NCBI RefSeq assembly: GCF_022829365.1
Contig: NZ_JAKSYJ010000206.1
Span: 1 to 64,000 of the forward strand
Direction: 5' to 3'
Source: Methylobacterium sp. J-077
GTDB lineage: Bacteria > Pseudomonadota > Alphaproteobacteria > Rhizobiales > Beijerinckiaceae
Length of the DNA stretch: 64,000 bases
Below are positions 8,775 to 16,572 of the stretch, in pieces. A program made the position numbers and the translations under genes. The notes under the pieces were generated by a model that was given only the letters and a program-made list of their open reading frames with translations, did not search any database and was not told where the DNA came from. Every line of letters starts with the position of its first letter. Position 1 is the stretch's first letter.

Positions 8775-9485
8775 ATGATTCAGACCCGGATACACGGCCA
8801 CGACCGGACCACCCTGGCCCTGATCTTCAACCATCCGACCAGCGAGAACCTGGAATGGCGGGAGGTCGTGGCCTTCGTCGACCGGATCGGGAGCACCCAG
8901 GAGAAGCCGGACGGGAACTGGACCCTGCGCCTGGGCGGTCGCATGTGGACCTTCCCCCAGCCGCCGCACAAGGACATGGACCCCCGCGAGGTCGAGCGGC
9001 TGCGGCACCTGATGCAGGGAGCCGGCCTGTCGGCGCATTCCACGGTGTTGCTGACGCCCACCCCGGCCGCCTTCGAGTCCGACGCCCTGATCGTCGTCGA
9101 CCATCACGAGGCGCGGATCTATCGCCTCGATCCCGCAACCATCGGTGACACGACCGAGACCACCCTGCGGCCGTACGATCCCCGCGGGCACATCCATCAT
9201 CTCGCCCACAAGGAAGGCGGGACCTTTCGCGGTCAGCGCGCCCCGGAGGACGTAGCCTTCTACGAGGGGATCGTCGCGTCGGTGAGGGATGCGCCGCGCA
9301 TCGCCATCGTCGGCCACGGCACCGGCAAGAGCAGCGCGATGTCAGTTCTCTCGCGGCGCCTCCGCGAGCACCATCACGAGACGCAGGGGCGCGTCGTCGC
9401 AACCGCGAACGTCGATCTTTCGGCGACGACGGACGGACAATTGCTGGCGCTGGGACGCGAGATGCTGAACCGGGACGAGCTGTGA
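8775..9485 (+). CDS. Two-domain protein with translational-machinery (eRF1-like) C-terminus
   Basis: The 236-residue product begins at the ATG at 8775, with AGGAG upstream. Residues from about 100 to the end ('DALIVVDHHEARIYRL', 'HHLAHKEGG', 'EDVAFYEGIVAS', 'RIAIVGHGTGKSSAM') match small proteins annotated as translational machinery proteins, related to domains of archaeo-eukaryotic release factor eRF1. The first about 85 residues ('WREVVAFVDRIGST', 'NWTLRLGGRMWTFP', 'PREVERLRHLMQGAGLS') resemble the dsRBD-like fold of HicA-type proteins, but with no catalytic histidine. The gene overlaps the next one (stop 9483-9485, ATG 9485), so the two are translationally coupled. The family call is from memory of similar sequences. 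A role in ribosome handling during stress is inference. Confidence 0.6.
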   Translation: MIQTRIHGHDRTTLALIFNHPTSENLEWREVVAFVDRIGSTQEKPDGNWTLRLGGRMWTFPQPPHKDMDPREVERLRHLMQGAGLSAHSTVLLTPTPAAFESDALIVVDHHEARIYRLDPATIGDTTETTLRPYDPRGHIHHLAHKEGGTFRGQRAPEDVAFYEGIVASVRDAPRIAIVGHGTGKSSAMSVLSRRLREHHHETQGRVVATANVDLSATTDGQLLALGREMLNRDEL

Positions 9486-10123
9486 TGACCGCAAGCCTTT
9501 CCACACGGCCCGACGGCGACCTGACGCTGGACGAAGCCTCCGGGGTCGTCGGGCATGCCATCGCGGAGGCCCGTCGCCTCGGGGTCGCCGTGAGCGTCGC
9601 CGTCTGCGGCGGCCAGGGCCGCCTCGTCGCCTTCTCGAAGATGGACGGCGCGGGCTGCATGACCGCACGCGGGGCCATCGGGAAGGCCGTGGCCTCGGCG
9701 CTCTCGGGCGAGCCGAGCGAGGTCCTGCGCAGGCCCGGGGAGGCCGTCTGGACCTCCTTCGTCGAGGCTGAAGGGACAGCGGCCTTCCACGAACGTGGCG
9801 GCGTTCCCTTGAGACGGGACGGCGCGCTGATCGGCGCCGTCGGGGTTTTCGGGGATGCATCCTCGGAACAGGACCTCGCCTGCGCGACCGCCGGGAGCTA
9901 CGCCTTGCGGTCCGCCGACACGGCGGCGGACGGTGTCCTAGCCTCCTCCACCGAGCGCCCCGTCGTGACCGACGATGCCCCCTGGATCGGCGGCCGCGAA
10001 GCCGAGCACAGAGACACGTCTCGGAGGCTTCCTTCGTCCGATGTCGTACCTCGAGGCACGACTGCATCGCCAGGGCCAGGTCGATCCCCGCGTCCTGTGC
10101 AGGGCCTATCGGGCCCGGAATGA
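9485..10123 (+). CDS. GlcG/HbpS-like (DUF336) protein
   Basis: The 212-residue protein has a GlcG/HbpS-type domain over about residues 15-150 ('ASGVVGHAIAEARRLGV', 'VAVCGGQGRLVAFSKMDGA', 'GVPLRRDGALIGAVGV', 'ASSEQDLACATAG'). Members bind heme, cobalamin or small ligands, or act as redox sensors, and most are about 140 residues. Here a further about 60 residues of low-complexity, Ser/Pro/Arg-rich sequence follow, which may be non-native tail. Translation starts at the ATG overlapping the upstream TGA (TGATG); a GTG one codon earlier is possible. It is coupled with the eRF1-like gene. Confidence 0.65.
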   Translation: MTASLSTRPDGDLTLDEASGVVGHAIAEARRLGVAVSVAVCGGQGRLVAFSKMDGAGCMTARGAIGKAVASALSGEPSEVLRRPGEAVWTSFVEAEGTAAFHERGGVPLRRDGALIGAVGVFGDASSEQDLACATAGSYALRSADTAADGVLASSTERPVVTDDAPWIGGREAEHRDTSRRLPSSDVVPRGTTASPGPGRSPRPVQGLSGPE

Positions 10124-10296
10124 TCTGCCGGACACGTGACACCCGCCGGGAGCGTTGCAGTACTAGGGATGACTCGTCGGTCCGGCGTCGAGGCGTCGCC
10201 AGGGCGCCTGCAGGCTGGCCGTCTATCCGGACGGGAAAAAGATTCCGTGATTGGGCCCGGATCAACATGCCGAAGCACGCGCGGCGTGGCCGCAGC

Positions 10297-11877
10297 TCAA
10301 TAGGTCAAGGTCGCCCGGGCGCCCACGATCGTGGCGTTCCTGATCCTCTGTCCGCTCGGATCACGGGGGTCGGCGACGTTACCACCCGGGTGAAAGATGT
10401 ATTGCAGGTTCGGCTGCACCGTGACGCCGGGCGCGAGCACGACCTGGTAGGTCGCCTCGACGAGGGCCTCGAATCGGCGGCGCGGCGTCGCGTTGCCGGT
10501 CGCCAGGATAGTGTCCCGGTCGAACCCCCGGGCCGAGGGAGAGACGCGGGCAAACGAGACGGCCACGCCCACCGTATCGTCCGAGCGGTTCGGCAGGAGG
10601 CCGCGGTAGCCGACGCCCGCGTCGAGGTAGAGGTCGATCAGGTTGCGGTCGCCGGGCGAGCCCACGGCGCGCACGAACACGCTGGCGCCCTCGTCGTCCT
10701 TGTCCGGCTCCCGATACACGGTCTGGTCGATCATGCCGTAGAGACCATCGTTCCCCCGGAACCTGCGGGCGACGCCGCTCGACGCGGGATCCGCGAGCGA
10801 ACGGCCGGTATTGTCGATCCGCAGCGAATCGAAGCGCCCGAAATGGTGCCAGCCACCGACCGTGATCGTCCCGGGCTCGTCCAGGAGCGCGCCATTCCGG
10901 CCCCGGCTCGCGAAGTTGTAGGCGTAGGCCGCCTCCGCGATCAGGAACGGCGGGTCGTCCAGCCGGAAATTCGTTCCGGTCCGGTCGCGCCGTTGCGGAT
11001 CCGGGTCGTTCCAGGCGCGCGCCGGACCGGCAGGATCGCCGTCGAACAGGCCGACCTGGAACGAGAGGTTCGCGTTCGGGAGGTATTTCACCCGGATCGC
11101 CGGCGCGCCGAACGGGTAGGCCGGTCCGCCGCTGGGCAGATTCGTTCCCGCGATCGTCGGCCACCCGAACGTGGAATTGATGAACAGCGTCGCGGTCTGG
11201 CTGACGAGGAACTCGGTATCGGCCGCGACCTGGCCGATCTTGATCGCCAATTGGTTGTCGAGGAGTTGCTGCTCGACCCACAGCTCATAGAGGCGGGTCG
11301 CGGGAAGGGCCTCCAGTTCGCTCACCACGGCGAGGTCGCTGACGGCGGCCCTGCTCAGTCCCGCCCCGTTGATCTGGTAGGCCTCGACCCGGAACGCGGC
11401 GCCGCCCCAGCCGGCGAGCCTGTCGAGGTCGGCGTCGAGCTGCATGTCGAGGCGTCCGATGACGGTGGCGGTCCGACGGGTGCCGCCGCTCGTGTCGCCC
11501 AAGATGTCCGCGATGGCATTGAAGCTGTAGATGATGCCGTGATCCGAGAGGAATCGGCGCAGGCCGGTCGGGTCTCCGGCTATCCCCAGGGACGACTGGA
11601 TCGAGGTCGTGGCGACGGCCGAGGGCTTGCCCGAAACCTCCGGCTGGGCGACCGACGTGCGCGGGTCACCGCCTGCACCGGTGTTCAAACCTTGGGCCCG
11701 GCCGCCGGAGGGAACGACACCGCACAGGACGGAGACGGCGCATGCCGTCCGGATCAGGCGTCCCAACCGCCTCGGACCTTGTTCCGTACCTGCGGACCCG
11801 ACGCGGCTCGGGCCCGGGGTACCGCCGGCCGCCACGTCGAGGGCGTGCCCCGAACCGATGTCCCGTTTCCCAAGCAT
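10297..11877 (-). CDS. OprB-family carbohydrate-selective porin
   Basis: The product is a secreted outer-membrane beta-barrel of the OprB type. Diagnostic stretches are 'RLYELWVEQQLLDNQLAIKIGQ', 'FINSTFGWPTIAGTNLPSGG', 'GGWHHFGRF' and a C-terminal aromatic strand 'ATIVGARATLTY'. OprB porins pass glucose and other sugars. The start is uncertain. The ATG at 11877 gives a 526-residue protein whose hydrophobic signal segment ('LIRTACAVSVLCGVV') begins only at about residue 42. A TTG just before 'GRLIRT', with GAGG upstream, would give a normal signal peptide. It is divergent from the Nramp-related gene (12075), with about 200 bases shared between them. Confidence 0.83.
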   Translation of the reverse strand: MLGKRDIGSGHALDVAAGGTPGPSRVGSAGTEQGPRRLGRLIRTACAVSVLCGVVPSGGRAQGLNTGAGGDPRTSVAQPEVSGKPSAVATTSIQSSLGIAGDPTGLRRFLSDHGIIYSFNAIADILGDTSGGTRRTATVIGRLDMQLDADLDRLAGWGGAAFRVEAYQINGAGLSRAAVSDLAVVSELEALPATRLYELWVEQQLLDNQLAIKIGQVAADTEFLVSQTATLFINSTFGWPTIAGTNLPSGGPAYPFGAPAIRVKYLPNANLSFQVGLFDGDPAGPARAWNDPDPQRRDRTGTNFRLDDPPFLIAEAAYAYNFASRGRNGALLDEPGTITVGGWHHFGRFDSLRIDNTGRSLADPASSGVARRFRGNDGLYGMIDQTVYREPDKDDEGASVFVRAVGSPGDRNLIDLYLDAGVGYRGLLPNRSDDTVGVAVSFARVSPSARGFDRDTILATGNATPRRRFEALVEATYQVVLAPGVTVQPNLQYIFHPGGNVADPRDPSGQRIRNATIVGARATLTY

Positions 11878-12074
11878 GCACGCTCGCTGCCGGCCCGCAC
11901 GTCGGTAAGGGCCCGGCACCCTACGGCATGGAAGCTTTTCGGACGAGACCAAAGGAACATCCGAATGCCAGGCCCCCCCTGCCTCGAACGCGAGGCGCTC
12001 GCCAACCTCCGGGACGTGTCCGATCCCTCTAAACCGTACAGGGCCCGTCACACGCGGCACGTCGGATCGGTCGG

Positions 12075-13364
12075 ATGACGACGTTGCCCGATGACGGCAT
12101 CAGTTCGCCTCCTGCCTCAGTGTCCGCCATCGGCATGGTCCGACGTCTCGGACCCGGCCTGATCACCGGGGCTGCCGATGACGACCCGAGCGGCATCGCG
12201 ACCTATTCCCAGGTCGGCGCGCAGTTCGGTTACGGCCTGGCCTGGACCATGCTGTTCAGCTTGCCGTTCATGGTCGTGATCCAGGAAATCAGCGGGCGCA
12301 TCGGGTGCGTGACCGGCCGCGGCATCGCGGCGAACCTGCGCCGGCACTATCCGTCCTGGCTCGTGCGCGCCGTCGTGGCGCTGCTGCTCGTGGCGAACGT
12401 CGTCAATCTCGGTGCGGATCTCGGGGCCATGGGCGCGGCGCTCACCCTGCTCCTGGGCGGTAATCCGAGGCTCTACACCGTCGGATTCGGCATCCTGTGC
12501 GTCGTCGCCGAGATCTTCATCCCCTACGCCGCCTATGCCGGGCTGCTCAAATGGCTGACGCTGTCCCTTTTCGCCTACGTCGCCGTGGTGTTCTCCGTGC
12601 GCGTCCCGTGGGACGAGGCGCTGCTCGCCACCTTCGTCCCGCATCTGCGCTTCGATACCGTCCACGCGACGGCGCTGGTGGCGGTCCTCGGGACCACGAT
12701 CAGCCCTTACCTGTTCTTCTGGCAATCGGCGCTGGAGGTCGAGGATCTGAGCAGGCGCGGAGCCCGTCCGCTCTGCCGCACACCGCGGGACTCGGGCACC
12801 CAATTCCTCCGTATCCGGACCGATACGGTGGTCGGGATGGGCGTCTCGAACGTCATCGCCATCTTCATCATCTACGCGACCGCCGCCACGCTGCACGCGA
12901 ACGGGGTCACGGACATCCAGACCTAGGCGCAGGCGGCCGAAGCCCTCAGGCCGATCGCCGGTGTCTTCACCTTCGCACTCTTCGGTGCCGGCATCGTTGG
13001 GACGGGCCTGCTCGCGGTGCCGGTGCTGGCGGGATCGGCCGCCTATGCAATCTCGGAAGCCTTCCAGTGGAGCGGGGGCCTCGACCGCCGCCTGAGGCAG
13101 GCCAAGGCCTTCTACGCGACGCTCTCGGTGGCGACCCTGGCCGGAGTCGGCCTCAACTTCACCGCGCTCGATCCGGTCAGGGCTCTGTACTGGGCCGCCG
13201 TCGTCAACGGCATCCTCGCCGCCCCGGTCATGGCCACGGTGATGCTGGTCGCCGGCAACGGCCGCATCATGGGACGTCTGACCCTGTCGACGCCGATGCG
13301 CGTCGGTGGCTGGCTGGCCACCGCGATCATGGTCGTCGCCAGCGTCGGCTTCTTCGTCCTATGA
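12075..13364 (+). pseudogene. Nramp-related transporter interrupted by an amber codon
   Basis: The frame encodes a multi-spanning membrane protein of the Nramp superfamily in two pieces: 283 residues ending at TAG 12924-12926, then 145 more residues in the same frame to 13364. The second piece ('AEALRPIAGVFTFALFGAG', 'VPVLAGSAAYAISEAF') is the continuation of the same fold, so one nonsense change splits a normal length transporter of about 428 residues. The TM1 motif is 'DDDPSGIATYSQ' rather than DPGN. The TM6 region reads 'TTISPYLFFWQ' rather than the canonical MPH motif, so substrate choice is probably not classical Mn/Fe. Unless the stop is read through, the product lacks several helices and should be inactive. 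Confidence 0.8.
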
Positions 13365-13589
13365 AGATGCCCCGTCCTGCACGTTCCGGCCGCCCCCCGT
13401 CCTCGCTGCATCGATTTCGGCGGAACGTCCCAGGAAACAGGCCTGACACCACCGCCCGCCGCGGCCGAACCGAGATGCGCGGACGCGTCGAGGCTTCCGG
13501 ATCGTCGACTGTCCAGATCGAGCTTCCCGATCGCCGTGTCGGGATCGAGACGTCGCGCCCAAGTCCGTGAGACCGGGAAGGGGGGATCG

Positions 13590-14003
13590 TCAGGCCAGCT
13601 TCGGGTCTCGGCCGGACAAGCCCCAGGCCCGTTGGTCGTATCCGCCGGCCTCGTGGATCACGTCCGGATGCGGATCGACTGGGCCCGGAGAGAACGGCCC
13701 CAGATCCTCCGGGATCGCGGGGCTCTCGGAAGCGTGATGGACCGGGACCGGTGCGGCCTGCCTCACCTTCGGGGCAAGCTGCGAGCCGGTGCCGGTGCCA
13801 TCCTCCGCGGCCATCTCAGCGGCCAGACGCTCGGCGACGTCCAGGGCTTTGCCGATCACGTCGGCCTGCTGGCAGACCTCGTGCTCGTCGATCCGGCAGG
13901 CCTGATCCTCGGACCACCACCGCCCGTTGTCCATCTTACGGATCAATTCGGTGAGGCGTCGTTGCTGCAAGGTCAAGGCTTCGACCGCGCGGGGACAGAC
14001 CAT
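13590..14003 (-). CDS. Hypothetical protein
   Basis: The 137-residue protein has AAGGA seven bases before its ATG at 14003. The N-terminal part ('ALTLQQRRLTELIRKMDN', 'ERLAAEMAAE') looks helical and charged, and contains two cysteines ('DQACRIDEHEVCQQ'). The C-terminal half is Pro/Gly-rich and probably disordered. No signal peptide or known domain is visible. It is divergent from the third BON gene, and the FNR/FixK-like box at 14099-14112 lies between them. Confidence 0.5.
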   Translation of the reverse strand: MVCPRAVEALTLQQRRLTELIRKMDNGRWWSEDQACRIDEHEVCQQADVIGKALDVAERLAAEMAAEDGTGTGSQLAPKVRQAAPVPVHHASESPAIPEDLGPFSPGPVDPHPDVIHEAGGYDQRAWGLSGRDPKLA

Positions 14004-14098
14004 CTCGGTTTCCTTCTCGCCATGGCCTGAGCGGGCGTGAGGCTCGCGTCGACCCTATGGGCGTGGCCCTCACCGTAGATCCTGGACCGGAATTTCCT

Positions 14099-14112
14099 TT
14101 GCGGTGGATCAA
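14099..14112. promoter_or_regulatory. FNR/FixK-like box
   Basis: TTGCG-GTGG-ATCAA has the same degenerate left half-site and perfect right half-site as the box at 7866-7879. TAGGTT follows at 14135-14140, about 32 bases from the box centre, and is the likely -10 element. The BON gene starts at 14243. Confidence 0.5.
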
Positions 14113-14242
14113 AGACCTCGCCTTCGCCAGCCCCTAGGTTCGCCGAATACCGGAAAATCCCCTCTTGACCGGGGCGGCTCGCATCCCCGTCCGCGAAGAG
14201 TTCGCGGTCGCCGGGCCATCTTGCATCGCCAAGGAGACCATG

Positions 14243-14893
14243 ATGTCCCACGACACCAGCTTGCAGCATCGCGTCACGGCCGAACTCATCTGGGACCCGG
14301 CGGTGACCTCATCGGAGATCGGCGTCACAGCCAAGGACGGTGTCGTCGCGCTGACCGGCCAGGTCGGGAACTATGACGAGAAGCTCGCCGCCGAGGCCGC
14401 CGCCCATCGCGTGCGGGGCGTGAGGGCCATCGTCCAGGAGATCGAGGTCCGCGTACCATTCGCCCTCAAGCGGTCGGACGAGGAGATCGCGGCGACCGCC
14501 GTCTCACGCCTCGCCTGGAACGTGGCCGTGCCGCCGGACCGGATCTCCCTGACGGTGTCGAAGGGCATCATCACCCTGACCGGCGCGGTCGACCGCCACT
14601 TCCAGTCCGAGGCCGCCGAGCGGGAGCTGCGTCATCTCTCCGGCGTGGTGGCGGTGGACAATCGGATCACCGTCCTGCCCCAGGTCGACGTCGCCGACGT
14701 GAGCGCGAACATCAGCGAGGCGCTCGACCGGTCGTGGCTGTTCGATCCCGCGACCGTCACCGTCACGGCCGACGGCGGGATGGTCCATCTCGGCGGGACG
14801 GTGCGCACCATGCAGGAGCGGCGCGCGGCGGTGGGGGCGGCCTGGGCCTCCCCGGGCACGACCGCGGTCGACAACCGCATCAGCGTCGTCTGA
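14243..14893 (+). CDS. Triple-BON domain protein
   Basis: The 216-residue cytoplasmic protein has three BON domains ('VTAKDGVVALTGQV', 'VSKGIITLTGAVDRH', 'GGMVHLGGTVRTM'), a paralogue of the genes at 2604-3254 and 8051-8698. Two adjacent ATG codons occur. The second (14243) is six bases from AAGGAG and is preferred over the first (14240), which is only three bases away. An FNR/FixK-like box is centred about 137 bases upstream. The end of the gene overlaps the minus-strand transposase relic (14880-15124), which marks the right border of this island. Confidence 0.85.
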   Translation: MSHDTSLQHRVTAELIWDPAVTSSEIGVTAKDGVVALTGQVGNYDEKLAAEAAAHRVRGVRAIVQEIEVRVPFALKRSDEEIAATAVSRLAWNVAVPPDRISLTVSKGIITLTGAVDRHFQSEAAERELRHLSGVVAVDNRITVLPQVDVADVSANISEALDRSWLFDPATVTVTADGGMVHLGGTVRTMQERRAAVGAAWASPGTTAVDNRISVV

Positions 14894-15124
14894 CGGAAGC
14901 GCGCCCTGCCGGACGATCCATGCTCGTGTCGGGATTCGACACCTCCTTGGCATCGGCGACGACACGAAGTGCGCGGTCGTTGACGCTTGGAATGGTGGTC
15001 TGCAGGTTGAGTTGGCCGATGCGGGATCAGCGTCTAGACACTGCCGACGCGCGATCTCGGGCGCGAGACCGTTGAGCACGCGCTGGCGGCGATCGTTCTC
15101 GGCAGCGTTGAAGCCGCGCAGCAC
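14880..15124 (-). mobile_element. Frameshifted C-terminal relic of an IS transposase
   Basis: On the minus strand one frame reads 'FNAAENDRRQRVLNGLAPE' and a second frame completes it with 'RVVADAKEVSNPDTS', ending in a TGA at 14882-14880. The pattern 'FNAAYNARRQRVLxGLxPE ... AKEVSxPD' is what I remember from the end of rve/IS481-like transposases. Only the last about 75 codons remain, in two frames and without terminal repeats, so it is a decayed fragment. The IS family assignment is tentative. Confidence 0.4.
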
Positions 15125-15146
15125 GACCTCCGGGTCGGCGCGGCTT

Positions 15147-15252
15147 TAGAACCGTTCCCGATCGCGTTGCGACGGGGAACGGCTCTAAGTCTTTGATGTA
15201 ACGCGCTCGCTTACGCCGAACCGGTATCCACTTCGGCGGCGAGTGCTCTAGT
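15147..15252. repeat. Mosaic intergenic repeat element, copy 1
   Basis: The element begins with an inverted repeat (GAACCGTTCCC ... GGGAACGGCTC). It continues with GGCTCTAAGTCTTTGATGTA and a second module (CCGAACCGGTATCCACTTCG) and ends in CTCTAG. A related copy is at about 47499-47600. Such modular elements are typical of Rhizobiales genomes. Confidence 0.6.
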
Positions 15253-15913
15253 GCGTGATGCCCAGCACCGGCATTGCCCCAGTTTGTGGCTGGTGCTCAC
15301 TTTACGTGAATCAGGTGGCGGATTGACGTGAGCCGGTGATCGCGTGAACGGCGCTCCGCACCGTGGAAGGCATGTACAGTCCCGTCGCCATCGCCGAGTG
15401 GCGCATCGAGCGCATCGTCGAGCAGGATCCGGACCGCCTCGTCATCCCGACGCGACGGCGCGGGCGGTGCGCGTTTGCTAAATGAGCTGAGAATGCCGGC
15501 CAACCGCGCAACTGTGCTGCGGCTCAGCAGGAGCTACGGAAACCAAGCCATCCCCGTCGCGGACTCGACATCCGCTGCAATATGTTGGCGACGTCGCACA
15601 ACCTTGTTTGGGAAGAGCCGCAACTTCGCCGAGGAACAGTCTCCGAATCGCTTTCCGTTCTCTCGTCGGCGATCGAAGCGGCGCTACCGGACAGCACAAC
15701 ATTGACGTCGGTCGATATGCGCAGGCGGCGTTTGATCTCGACAGGCCGCTGGATGTCGAGATCAGCGACGTGAAGCGGCGAGGCAGCGGTCACCAGGGAA
15801 CACGCCTCTTTCGAACAGGCGCAACGGTGATGACCCGATGGTGACCAAGGCGACAACGCCAAGTGCCTTCGCACCCGGCGGTCGCAGGATAATTCTGATA
15901 TGTCTTAGAAAAC
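15253..15913. other. Intergenic stretch between the repeat and tRNA-Gly
   Basis: Short open frames on both strands (for example 15297-15503 minus and 15475-15705 plus) have no good start signal, no recognised family and conflicting overlaps. The region may contain decayed mobile DNA that continues from the transposase relic. I see no gene I can support. Confidence 0.4.
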
Positions 15914-15988
15914 TGGAGCGGGCGAAGGGATTCGAACCCTCGACCCCAACCTTGGCAAGGTTGTGCTCTACCCCTGAGCTACACCCGC
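15914..15988 (-). tRNA. tRNA-Gly (GCC)
   Basis: The minus strand folds into a full cloverleaf. It has acceptor GCGGGTG paired with CGCCCGC, a D-arm GCTCAGGGGTAGAGC, anticodon stem CAACC/GGTTG with loop TTGCCAA (anticodon GCC), a T-arm GAGGGTTCGAATCCCTT, discriminator T and an encoded CCA. It decodes GGC and GGU. The overlapping protein-like frames here are artefacts. Confidence 0.97.
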
Positions 15989-16096
15989 TCACTAGTGCCT
16001 GGCCGCCTGGACTTCCGTGCCGGCGGCCCCCGGCGGCGCTCTCTAAACACCATTCCGCCGGGCGACGCAAGCACCTCTTTTGCGGTTCGTGTCGAT

Positions 16097-16561
16097 TCAC
16101 CAGTCCGGGTCTGGTGGGAGCCCCCGGCGGATCTCCCGGAGCCGGGCCACGGTCGCCCGGGTGGTGCCGTCGGGGAGCGCGTCGGCCGGGAAGAACCCGA
16201 AGGCGGCGATCTCGCGATCGGGGGTCTTGGCCCGCAGCACCGCGAAGGCCGGCAGCACGAACACCGCGACATGGTCACGGGGCGCCGCCCCGGCGTTCCG
16301 GTAGAGCCCGTGCAGGCGCAACGGCGCTTCCGGGACGATCTCCGCCTCCTCGCGGAACTCGCGCTCCATGGCGGCGATGGCGGTCTCGCTGCGCTCGACG
16401 CCGCCGCCGGGCAGGTGCCAGCCGCTGACATAGGTGTGGCGGACCAGGGCGACCCGGCCGTGCGGGTCGAGGGCGACGCCGCGCACGCCCAGCGTCATGC
16501 CCCGGGATGCGAGCGCCCCGAGGTGGAACAAGCGCCGCAGAAACGGCCGGTCGAGGAGCAT
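16097..16561 (-). CDS. Nudix hydrolase
   Basis: The 154-residue protein has a single Nudix domain with the box region 'GGGVERSETAIAAMEREFRE'. The catalytic REFREE core is present, but the glycine near the end of the Gx5Ex7REUxEExGU consensus is replaced by Glu ('EEAEI'). Preceding 'WHLPGGG' is typical. Nudix enzymes cleave nucleoside diphosphates linked to another moiety; the substrate cannot be predicted. The gene lies on the same strand as the downstream tRNA-Gly and 11 bases after the fumarylacetoacetase-family gene, so it may be co-transcribed with that gene. Confidence 0.85.
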   Translation of the reverse strand: MLLDRPFLRRLFHLGALASRGMTLGVRGVALDPHGRVALVRHTYVSGWHLPGGGVERSETAIAAMEREFREEAEIVPEAPLRLHGLYRNAGAAPRDHVAVFVLPAFAVLRAKTPDREIAAFGFFPADALPDGTTRATVARLREIRRGLPPDPDW

Positions 16562-16572
16562 GTCTGGCGCGA

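Noticed and set aside
10251..10265. FNR-like TTGGG...ATCAA near 10255
   Set aside because: The half-sites are separated by one base too many (15 instead of 14) and no gene start lies suitably downstream.
10120..12078. 652-codon open frame on the plus strand
   Set aside because: It is the antisense shadow of the OprB porin gene, Arg/Asp/Gly-rich without any family signature, and extends over its promoter region.
2604..13364. Reassignment of TAG to a sense codon
   Set aside because: Intact genes in the window (hslV, SGNH hydrolase) end at TAG, so TAG is an active stop codon here.
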